Notes under the pieces: generated by a model
The model's input: only the letters and a program-made list of their open reading frames with translations
Database searches by the model: none
What the model was told of the DNA's origin: nothing
Assembly: GCA_041744735.1 (NCBI GenBank)
Contig: JBGTKH010000190.1
Span: forward strand, 1 to 12,288
From: JBGTKH01 sp041744735
Lineage (GTDB): Bacteria; Planctomycetota; Planctomycetia; Pirellulales; Pirellulaceae
Direction: 5' to 3'
DNA length: 12,288 nt
Position numbers and translations under genes: made by a program
Shown here: one piece after another, positions 1-6,094 of the stretch
Layout of the letters: each line of letters opens with the position of its first letter
Numbering within the stretch: position 1 is the stretch's first letter

Positions 1-1200
1 CACCGAGCGCGCTTAGGCGACGAAGTGACCGTCGTTGCGAGCCGTGGCGGTTACGTGCCGCAGGCTCACGTTGAAAAACGATCAACCCAGGGGAATCCGC
101 GAGTCCATCGAATGTGGACGCCGCGGTTTGGGAAACGTAAGTTGTTCCAACGGCTGATCGACTATGGTGCTTTCTACACCTTCGCCGCAGGACGCATGGT
201 CACGCTACCGCGACAAGATTTGATCATCTTACTGACCCTGCCGCCGTTCATCGGTTGGACCGGCGTGTTGCATCAGATCCTTCACCGTCGAACCAAGCTG
301 TTGTTGTGGAATATGGATTGTTATCCCGAGGCCATTGTGAGAGCAGGCCTGCTCAAGCGCAATGGCATTGCGGACCGGACAATGCGGGCCATGAACCATG
401 CCTTATTCCGGCAGGTTGATCACGTAGTCTGTTTGGACGACGCGATGGTTCAACTGCTGGACTCGCAGTATGGAGTTTGCAAATCTATGCCCGTGACCGT
501 GATTCCGAACTGGGAACCGGAGTCAATTGTGGCCCTTGACGCCAGCCATCCTCGACGACCGCCGGCAGTCGCATGGGGCTTGTCCGACCGCTTCGTCGTG
601 GTTTATTCGGGCAACGCAGGCTTCGGTCATTGTTTCAAGTCCGTGATCGAAGCTGCCCGCCGATTGCGCCATGATCCGGTAACGTTCTTGTTTCTGGGCG
701 GCGGCAATCAATGGCCGTGGCTCGAAGCCCAAAAGAGACAATATCGGTTGGACCAATTGCACCTTCAAAGCTATCTGCCCTGCAAAGAACAAGCCGTGGC
801 TGTCATGAAAACGGCCGATTTCGCGCTCATCACGTTGAAAGACGAAATGCTGGGCGTGATGAGTCCCAGCAAACTGCATTCAAACCTTGCGGCCGGGTTA
901 CCGATCCTTTATGTCGGCCCACCGGGCAGCAACGTCGATGTCGCGATTCGGCGCTTTCAATGCGGCGTTAGTTATCGACACGGCGATGTCGACGGCATCG
1001 TCAATGCTGTGCGAAGCGCACTGAACCAAAGCGAGCAGCATCATATGATGAAGCAGAGGGCGCGCGCCGCCTTCGAACAAGCCTACTGCGACACCGTGAC
1101 CTTGCCGCAATTTGATCGCGTGATTGACAAACTGTTCGCGCCGCGGGTATGCCACGTACAGGACCTATCGCAGGGGCGATCGCTGCGCCGGGCCGCATGA
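1..1200 (+). CDS. Glycosyltransferase family 4 (WbuB-like), 5' partial
   Basis: This is a retaining GT-B glycosyltransferase, probably transferring a sugar from a nucleotide-sugar donor to a lipid-linked glycan on the cytoplasmic membrane face. The frame is open from base 1. The GTG at 25 is internal, because the residues before it (HRARLGDE) run into VTVVASR, the usual first beta-strand of GT4 enzymes, so the true start lies upstream. Seen in order: a WNMDCYPE segment (bases ~310-330) as in WbuB-type proteins, the inter-domain VIPNW motif (~502-516), the start of the C-terminal Rossmann domain at VVVYSGNAG (~595-621), FLFLGGG (~685-705), and the donor-binding SPSKLHSNLAAG (~862-897). In that last motif the acidic residue common in other GT4 enzymes is replaced, as often seen in WbuB-like members. 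The stop overlaps the next start (ATGA). WbuB of E. coli O26 acts in an N-acetyl-fucosamine pathway; the specificity here is unknown. Confidence 0.9.
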   Translation, partial: HRARLGDEVTVVASRGGYVPQAHVEKRSTQGNPRVHRMWTPRFGKRKLFQRLIDYGAFYTFAAGRMVTLPRQDLIILLTLPPFIGWTGVLHQILHRRTKLLLWNMDCYPEAIVRAGLLKRNGIADRTMRAMNHALFRQVDHVVCLDDAMVQLLDSQYGVCKSMPVTVIPNWEPESIVALDASHPRRPPAVAWGLSDRFVVVYSGNAGFGHCFKSVIEAARRLRHDPVTFLFLGGGNQWPWLEAQKRQYRLDQLHLQSYLPCKEQAVAVMKTADFALITLKDEMLGVMSPSKLHSNLAAGLPILYVGPPGSNVDVAIRRFQCGVSYRHGDVDGIVNAVRSALNQSEQHHMMKQRARAAFEQAYCDTVTLPQFDRVIDKLFAPRVCHVQDLSQGRSLRRAA

Positions 1201-1203
1201 GGA
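1199..1203 (+). promoter_or_regulatory. Ribosome binding site (GAGGA) setting the SDR start
   Basis: GAGGA lies over the stop codon of the glycosyltransferase and 8 nt before the ATG at 1212. It favours 1212 over the overlapping ATG at 1197, which has no purine-rich motif at a usable distance. Translation of the two genes is probably coupled. Confidence 0.55.
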
Positions 1204-1211
1204 CTTCGGCG

Positions 1212-2213
1212 ATGACCAACAAGCAAGTACTGATAACCGGCGCCAGTGGCTTTGTCGGCCGGCACCTCTGCCAGTACCTGGTCGAATGTGGCTGGCGCGT
1301 ACGCGCGGTTGTTCGGTCAGCGGCCATGCATCACGCGCTGCCGGCCACCGTCGATGGCGTGGTGGTTCCCGATATCACGGGTACAGTTGACTGGCACCCC
1401 TTGCTCCGCGATACAAGTGCCGTGGTTCATTTGGTCGGACGAACGCACGGGCTGCGCAAACACGGCGCCGATCCGCGCGAGGCTTACCAACGGATCAATG
1501 TCGACGCCACTCGGCAATTGGTTCGTGCGTGCGGCGAGACAGGGTTGGGCCGGTTTGTATTCCTGAGTTCAATCAAGGTGGTCGGCAAGGGAGCGGCCGA
1601 GGAGTACACGGAAACGACACCATGCCGTCCGGCGGATGAATACGGGAAGACCAAATGGGAGGCAGAAAAACTGGTAGGTGACGTTGGCCGCCACATGGGG
1701 CTCGCCACGGTCATCCTACGTCCGCCGCTGGTTTATGGACCGCACGTCATAGGCAATTTCCTGCGGCTACTCGCGCTAACTCGGCGACGACTACCGTTGC
1801 CGCTGGGCGCCGTACGGAACGCGCGCAGTTTGGTGTTTGTGGGCAATTTGGTCTCGGCGGTTCGCCGCGTCTTGGAGCATCCGGCGGCGGCCGGGGAAGT
1901 TTTTCATGTGGCCGACGACACTCCCCTGTCGACCCGTGATCTGCTGCACAAGCTTTCGACTCTGCAAGGCCATTCGCCGTGGTTGCTGCCTGTGCCGGTG
2001 TCACTGCTGCGGTTGACCGCAGCGCTGCTGGGCCACGGCTTGGACGTGGCCAGGTTGGTGGACTCGTTGACGGTCTCGACACAAAAGCTTCGCGACAAGA
2101 TTGGTTGGGATCCCGCCTTCACCAGCGACGAAGGTCTGCGGCAAACCGTACAGTGGTTTTCAGCCCTCGAAGGCAATCACGGGGCGGTACCGATCGAGGA
2201 GCGTTCTGCGTAA
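1212..2213 (+). CDS. NAD-dependent epimerase/dehydratase (extended SDR, WbpV/Gne-like)
   Basis: This extended short-chain dehydrogenase/reductase of 333 aa acts on a nucleotide sugar. Seen: the NAD-binding GASGFVG at residues 10-16, SSIK at 119-122, the catalytic pair Tyr144 and Lys148 (YxxxK), PPLVYGP at 171-177, and NFLRLL followed by RSLVFVGNLV at about 182-214. This series is typical of the group containing WbpV (4-reductase making UDP-QuiNAc in Pseudomonas aeruginosa) and Gne-type 4-epimerases. The pairing with a WbuB-like transferase makes an amino-dideoxysugar pathway (QuiNAc or FucNAc) plausible, but no partner 4,6-dehydratase such as WbpM is visible here. The start at 1212 is chosen for its ribosome binding site; 1197 would add five residues. 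It is followed after 14 nt by the SGNH hydrolase, so the genes are probably co-transcribed. The family is secure; the exact reaction is not. Confidence 0.9.
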   Translation: MTNKQVLITGASGFVGRHLCQYLVECGWRVRAVVRSAAMHHALPATVDGVVVPDITGTVDWHPLLRDTSAVVHLVGRTHGLRKHGADPREAYQRINVDATRQLVRACGETGLGRFVFLSSIKVVGKGAAEEYTETTPCRPADEYGKTKWEAEKLVGDVGRHMGLATVILRPPLVYGPHVIGNFLRLLALTRRRLPLPLGAVRNARSLVFVGNLVSAVRRVLEHPAAAGEVFHVADDTPLSTRDLLHKLSTLQGHSPWLLPVPVSLLRLTAALLGHGLDVARLVDSLTVSTQKLRDKIGWDPAFTSDEGLRQTVQWFSALEGNHGAVPIEERSA

Positions 2214-2227
2214 CGGAGACACATTTA

Positions 2228-3541
2228 ATGAACGAAAACGGCGCGTGGCGTGAGAGAGAAAGCGACGATGAATTGCCGCACCCCAAAAGTGTAAACAAAG
2301 TGAGCACCAGGAAGACATCGAACCCTCGCTGGCGGGCCAAATTGTTGTTGCTTGGCGCTAGTTTGTTGTTGGCGCTTACGTCGGCCGAGGTAGCGCTGCG
2401 GCTCGTTGGCTTCTCCTCGCCGGTGTTTAGTCAAACCGATCCGGTGACAGGCCGGTCGTTGTGGCCGGGTGCCCGCGGCTGGCAAACCAGGGAAGGCCGA
2501 GCTTACGTGCAAATCAACTCCGACGGCATGCGCGATCGTGAGTTTTCCGTCACAAAACAGGACCGCTGCTCGCGGATCGCCGTGTTGGGTGATTCTTTTG
2601 CCGAGGCAATGCAAGTCAAGCTCGAAGACTCGTTTCCCAAGGCGCTCGAACGCTTGTTGAACGAAACCGACAGCGGTTACGCTCGGCATTATGAGGTGCT
2701 CAACTTTGGCGTGTCGGGGTACGGAACCGGGAGCCAACTGCTCACATTGCGCCACAAAGTCTGGAAGTACGACCCGGACATCGTCCTGCTGGCGATGTTC
2801 ACCGGGAACGACATTCGGAACAATTCGCGGTTCCTGTCCGATGGCTTTGATGCCAAGCGCCCGTACTTTCTCCGCGACGCGACCGGCGAGATCATCGTCG
2901 ACAATTCGTTTCGCGAAAGTTCGTCCTGGGAAAGCCGCCGCCGCCTGGAACGTTGGGGCATATCGTCGGTGTTCAATCGGTCGGCCGTGTTGCAACTCGT
3001 CAGGCACGCCAGACTTTACGTCTCTAACGGCCGTGCCCGTACGGTCGTCGACCGTTGGGACGAGCCGGGTGTCGAGCAGGAAGTCTTCGCCCCACCACAG
3101 ACCGACGCATGGCGAGAAGCCTGGGCTGTGACCGAGGCGTTGCTACGGACCATGCACCGGGAAGTCAAAGAGCACGGGGCGACGCTAATCGTCGTGACGC
3201 TGAGCAACGGCATTCAGGTTCATCCGGATTCCCGTCTGCGAGCCGAGTTCATGACGGCGATGAAAGTCGAGGACGTTTTTTATCCGGACCGGCGAGTTGC
3301 CGAGTTCTGCCGGGCTAACGGGATAGCCGTCGTCACGCTAGCTCCGCCGCTGCAAACGTTTGCCGACCGCACTGGAAAATATCTCCACGGGTTTGCCAAC
3401 GCCAAGTTGGGCGGCGGCCACTGGAACGAGGAAGGACACAAGGCCGCGGCGCGACTCATGGCACCCGCCATCCGCGATTTGATCGACGCCAACGGTTCAC
3501 CGATGTACCTCGCCAGTCCGGCGAAAAAAGATCGCCGTTGA
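2228..3541 (+). CDS. Membrane-anchored SGNH/GDSL hydrolase
   Basis: This 437-aa protein has an SGNH-fold esterase or acyl-transferase domain and may add or remove O-acetyl groups on the exported glycan. The N-terminus is polar and basic (residues 1-38), then comes one hydrophobic segment (about 38-60, LLLLGASLLLAL), which predicts a cytoplasmic tail with a periplasmic catalytic domain. Catalytic blocks are visible: GDSF at 121-124 (Ser123 nucleophile), GVSGYG at 161-166 (oxyanion Gly), TGND at 192-195 (block III Gly-Asn), and GGGHWNEEGH at 395-404 (His398 candidate base). The acidic residue often found just before the catalytic His is replaced by Gly here. The start at 2228 follows GGAG (2215-2218) at 9 nt spacing. 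The frame stays open upstream to 1979, but that part overlaps the SDR gene and is not coding. The substrate cannot be read from the sequence. Confidence 0.88.
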   Translation: MNENGAWRERESDDELPHPKSVNKVSTRKTSNPRWRAKLLLLGASLLLALTSAEVALRLVGFSSPVFSQTDPVTGRSLWPGARGWQTREGRAYVQINSDGMRDREFSVTKQDRCSRIAVLGDSFAEAMQVKLEDSFPKALERLLNETDSGYARHYEVLNFGVSGYGTGSQLLTLRHKVWKYDPDIVLLAMFTGNDIRNNSRFLSDGFDAKRPYFLRDATGEIIVDNSFRESSSWESRRRLERWGISSVFNRSAVLQLVRHARLYVSNGRARTVVDRWDEPGVEQEVFAPPQTDAWREAWAVTEALLRTMHREVKEHGATLIVVTLSNGIQVHPDSRLRAEFMTAMKVEDVFYPDRRVAEFCRANGIAVVTLAPPLQTFADRTGKYLHGFANAKLGGGHWNEEGHKAAARLMAPAIRDLIDANGSPMYLASPAKKDRR

Positions 3542-3588
3542 TCTCCGACTCCCAGAGCGGAATACGAACCGAATCTTTCCAACAATTG

Positions 3589-3640
3589 AGTCGCCGGCAT
3601 TGTTCCCGCGGCGGGCGCCTTTAGGCGGCGACTGCATTTT
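3589..3640 (+). terminator. Candidate intrinsic terminator after the SGNH hydrolase
   Basis: AGTCGCCG (3589-3596) pairs perfectly with CGGCGACT (3626-3633). The enclosed 29 nt contain further dyads: CCCGC/GCGGG at 3605-3615 and CGCC/GGCG at 3616-3627. The structure is followed by GCATTTTCTTGG. The T-run is short and begins 3 nt after the stem, so the call is only moderate. Its position 48 nt downstream of the SGNH stop fits the end of a transcription unit. Confidence 0.4.
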
Positions 3641-3757
3641 CTTGGCTAGCACGCCTTGCGGGAAACGATCGTCATTCGTTCCTTAATCGTTACAGTCGCA
3701 CTAAAGCACCGAGCCGGAATAACCGATTTACTTTGTGCCCACGTCAATCAACTAATC

Positions 3758-3786
3758 ACCGCGGATTTGCACACCGCGGTCCCGCG
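3758..3786. repeat. Overlapping GC-rich inverted repeats upstream of gmd
   Basis: ACCGCGG (3758-3764) and CCGCGGT (3774-3780) form a perfect 7-bp inverted repeat around a 9-nt centre. The right arm can instead pair downstream, CGCGG (3775-3779) with CCGCG (3782-3786). CACCGCGG also occurs as a direct repeat at 3757 and 3772, 15 bp apart. It lies about 55 bp upstream of the promoter-like element, so it would be a protein-binding site or a leader of an earlier transcript, not an attenuator of the promoter at 3841. The function is unknown. Confidence 0.35.
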
Positions 3787-3840
3787 AAAAACGTGCAATC
3801 GGACGCGGAATCAGTTGCTTTCCTGGACGCTGTTTTGCGA

Positions 3841-3869
3841 TTGACACGTGTGCGCCAAATCAGTAGTTT
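3841..3869 (+). promoter_or_regulatory. Sigma-70-like promoter candidate for the gmd block
   Basis: TTGACA (3841-3846) matches the -35 consensus exactly. After a 17-nt spacer comes TAGTTT (3864-3869), a weak -10 element that keeps the important first TA and final T. Transcription would start near 3876, leaving a leader of about 50 nt before the gmd start at 3926. This would also exclude an alternative upstream gmd start at 3848. Confidence 0.4.
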
Positions 3870-3925
3870 TCCGCAACTTCAATGCAATACACGAGGTTGG
3901 TCCCGGCCATTACATCGAGGCAATA

Positions 3926-4972
3926 ATGAACGAACGAATCGCCCTAATTACCGGGATTACGGGACAGGACGGCAGCTATCTCGCCGAGTTCTTGCTTGCA
4001 AAGGGCTACGAGGTTCACGGAATCGTGCGCCGCAGTTCCTCGTTCAACACAGAACGTATCGAGCATTTATACAAGGATCCGCATCGCCCCAATGTTCGAC
4101 TCCATTTGCACTACGGCGACCTTTCGGATTCCAACAATTTGTGCAGTATTCTCGACCGGGTGCGGCCGGACGAACTGTACAACCTGGGTGCTCAGTCGCA
4201 CGTGCGCGTCAGTTTTGAAATGCCGGTCGAAACGGCGGACGTGGTTGGGTTGGGGACGTTGCGATTGCTCGAAGCAGTGCGCGACCTAGAGCGGCGCAAT
4301 GGACATCGCGTCCGGTTCTACCAAGCGTCAAGCAGCGAGATGTTCGGCTTGGTGCAAGAGACGCCCCAGCGCGAAACAACCCCATTTTATCCACGCAGTC
4401 CCTACGCCGTTGGCAAAGTGGCCGCGTATTGGTCGGTTGTCAATTACCGCGAAGCCTACGGAATTCACGCTTCGAACGGGATTTTATTCAATCACGAATC
4501 GCCGCGTCGCGGTGAAACCTTTGTGACCCGCAAGATCACGCGTGCGGTGGGGCGGATCAAGTTCGGCCTGCAGGACAAGCTCTACCTGGGAAATCTCGAC
4601 GCCAAACGTGATTGGGGATTCGCCGGTGATTTTGTCGAGGCCATGTGGCTAATGTTGCAGCAGGAGGTGCCGGACGATTACGTCGTGGCGACGGGAGAAA
4701 CTCACTCCGTCCGTGAATTCCTCGAGATCGCATTCGGCCACGTCGGATTGGACTATCAGAATTTCGTCGAAATCGATCCGCGGTACTTTCGTCCAACCGA
4801 GGTGGATTTGCTACTGGGCGATGCGTCAAAGGCGCATGAGAAGCTCGGCTGGGAGCCTCAAGTCGGCTTCGCGGCACTTGCCAAGATGATGGTCGAGGCT
4901 GACGTCGAGGTTGCGGCCCGCGAGAGCGCGTTGCATGAGGCAGGTTACCGTCCGCTACAGCGAGCGGCCTAA
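3926..4972 (+). CDS. gmd: GDP-mannose 4,6-dehydratase
   Basis: This enzyme converts GDP-D-mannose to GDP-4-dehydro-6-deoxy-D-mannose, the first step towards GDP-L-fucose and other 6-deoxyhexoses, in the cytoplasm. It is 348 aa, normal for the family. Seen: the NADP-binding GITGQDGSYLAEFLL (residues 10-24), RRSSSFNTERI (35-45), LGAQSHVRVSFE (88-99), SSSEMFG with Glu138 (135-141), the catalytic Tyr160 and Lys164 (YAVGK), and the family signature FNHESPRRGETFVTRKIT (188-205). The start at 3926 is preceded by GAGG (3917-3920) at 5 nt, and the protein then begins directly with the usual strand before the glycine loop. The frame continues upstream to an ATG at 3848, but those 26 residues match nothing in the family and overlap the promoter candidate. 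It is probably co-transcribed with the fucose synthase that follows after a 94-nt gap. Confidence 0.97.
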   Translation: MNERIALITGITGQDGSYLAEFLLAKGYEVHGIVRRSSSFNTERIEHLYKDPHRPNVRLHLHYGDLSDSNNLCSILDRVRPDELYNLGAQSHVRVSFEMPVETADVVGLGTLRLLEAVRDLERRNGHRVRFYQASSSEMFGLVQETPQRETTPFYPRSPYAVGKVAAYWSVVNYREAYGIHASNGILFNHESPRRGETFVTRKITRAVGRIKFGLQDKLYLGNLDAKRDWGFAGDFVEAMWLMLQQEVPDDYVVATGETHSVREFLEIAFGHVGLDYQNFVEIDPRYFRPTEVDLLLGDASKAHEKLGWEPQVGFAALAKMMVEADVEVAARESALHEAGYRPLQRAA

Positions 4973-5054
4973 TCTCTTGCTTGGTCGAATTCGCACGCAG
5001 GTTGTCTTGAAGACGATGTCGGGGCAGTGAACGTTTGATGGTGTTGCGGAAATG

Positions 5055-5060
5055 AGGGGA
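5055..5060 (+). promoter_or_regulatory. Ribosome binding site (AGGGGA) setting the fcl start
   Basis: AGGGGA lies 6 nt before the ATG at 5067. It overlaps the codons that an upstream ATG at 5052 would translate; that ATG has only a weak GGA too close to it. The site favours 5067. Confidence 0.5.
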
Positions 5061-5066
5061 TTGGGA

Positions 5067-6017
5067 ATGGTCGAGTGGACAGAAACAAGCGTGGTGGTGA
5101 CCGGTGGCGCGGGCTTTCTAGGGCGCGTTGTTTGTGAAAAGCTGCGACAGCGCGGCTGTCGTCGAATTGGCGTGCCGCGGCGCGCCGAGTACGACCTAAC
5201 CTCAGAACGCGACGTTCGGCGAATGTACGACGACTTGGCGCCGGACGTGGTGATCCATCTTGCTGCCGAGGTGGGAGGAATCGGGGCGAATCGAATGCAG
5301 CCGGGACGGTTTTTTTACGCCAACATGGCGATGGGGCTGCTGCTGATTGAACAGGCGCGCCTCCGTGGCCTGCAAAAGTTTGTATTTACAGGTACGGTCT
5401 GCGCTTATCCCAAATACGCTCCAGTGCCGTTTCAGGAACAAGATATTTGGAATGGCTATCCTGAAGAGACGAATGCGCCCTACGGCGTGGCCAAGAAAGC
5501 GCTGTTCGTCATGCTCGACGGCTACAAGCGTGAGTACGGTCTGAACAGCGCGGTAGCGGTGCCTGTGAATCTGTATGGCCCCGGCGACAATTTTGACCTT
5601 CAAACGTCACACGTCATTCCCGCCCTAATTCGGAAGTGTGTGGAAGCCGTGGCCAATGGCGAACGGAAGATTTCCTGCTGGGGCAGTGGGGAGGCTTCTC
5701 GCGAGTTTCTCTATGTCGCGGACGCAGCCGAAGCCATCCTCCGTATCGGTGAAGTTATGGACGCTCCCACTCCAATCAACCTTGGAACTGGTCGCGAAAT
5801 CAAGATCCGCGATCTGGTTCAGTTAATCGCTAAGCTTACGGGCTTCACAGGCAAAATTGAGTGGGATGCAAGTCAGCCGGATGGCCAGCCGCGGCGGTGT
5901 CTTGATACATCCCGGGCAGCGGAAACTCTGGGCTGGCATGCCCAAACAGGCTTCGAACAAGGGCTGAAACAAACGATCGACTGGTATCGAGTGCATTGGC
6001 GGAGACAGGCAGCATAA
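5067..6017 (+). CDS. fcl: GDP-L-fucose synthase
   Basis: This enzyme is a 3,5-epimerase and 4-reductase that turns GDP-4-dehydro-6-deoxy-D-mannose into GDP-L-fucose with NADPH. It is 316 aa, the usual size. Seen: GGAGFLG (residues 13-19), HLAAEVGGIGAN (64-75), TGTVCAYPK (108-116) with Cys112 matching the epimerisation cysteine of the E. coli enzyme, Tyr139 and Lys143 (YGVAK), NLYGPGDNFD (168-177) and SHVIPAL (181-187), whose His182 matches the second epimerisation acid/base. All catalytic residues are present, so it should be active. It follows gmd directly, which provides its substrate. The start at 5067 is preferred for its ribosome binding site; 5052 would add five residues. Confidence 0.95.
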   Translation: MVEWTETSVVVTGGAGFLGRVVCEKLRQRGCRRIGVPRRAEYDLTSERDVRRMYDDLAPDVVIHLAAEVGGIGANRMQPGRFFYANMAMGLLLIEQARLRGLQKFVFTGTVCAYPKYAPVPFQEQDIWNGYPEETNAPYGVAKKALFVMLDGYKREYGLNSAVAVPVNLYGPGDNFDLQTSHVIPALIRKCVEAVANGERKISCWGSGEASREFLYVADAAEAILRIGEVMDAPTPINLGTGREIKIRDLVQLIAKLTGFTGKIEWDASQPDGQPRRCLDTSRAAETLGWHAQTGFEQGLKQTIDWYRVHWRRQAA

Positions 6018-6022
6018 TCTTG

Positions 6023-6046
6023 GGCAGCTCCTAAAAGAGCAGTGCC
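6023..6046 (+). other. Stem-loop between fcl and asnB
   Basis: GGCAGCTC (6023-6030) can pair with GAGC plus TGCC (6037-6046), giving eight base pairs with a 2-nt AG bulge and a CTAAAA loop. No T-run follows, so it is not a standard intrinsic terminator. It might slow decay or modulate expression between the two genes, or be a chance match. Confidence 0.25.
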
Positions 6047-6094
6047 GAAAGACAAACAACGCCGCTAGCGAGCCGCGTGTGAAAGGCGCGTGTA

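Larger units (their letters stand above)
3542..3925. other. 384-bp non-coding regulatory region between two gene blocks
   Basis: This is the only long gap in the window. The short frames that cross it have no recognisable motif and no convincing ribosome binding site. It holds, in order, a large inverted repeat with a T-rich flank (3589-3640), a pair of overlapping GC-rich inverted repeats (3758-3786), and a promoter-like TTGACA element (3841-3869). The stretch 3641-3757 shows nothing I can name. The layout fits the end of one transcript and the start of another. Confidence 0.6.

Noticed and set aside
1979..2227. Upstream extension of the SGNH hydrolase frame into the SDR gene
   Set aside because: It would overlap over 200 bases of a well-conserved gene in another frame. 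ATG 2228 has a GGAG at 9 nt and begins a sensible tail plus membrane helix.
2225..3007. Long reverse-strand open frame (260 aa) opposite the SGNH gene
   Set aside because: It is antisense to a gene with clear catalytic blocks, has no recognisable domain, and is typical of shadow frames in GC-rich coding DNA.
3848..3925. Upstream extension of gmd from an ATG-initiated frame at 3848
   Set aside because: The 26 extra residues match nothing in the GMD family and overlap the promoter-like element. The ATG at 3926 has GAGG at 5 nt and gives the normal N-terminus.
5004..5014. GTCTT-G-AAGAC palindrome between gmd and fcl
   Set aside because: Five base pairs with a single central base cannot fold as a hairpin and is likely by chance at this length.
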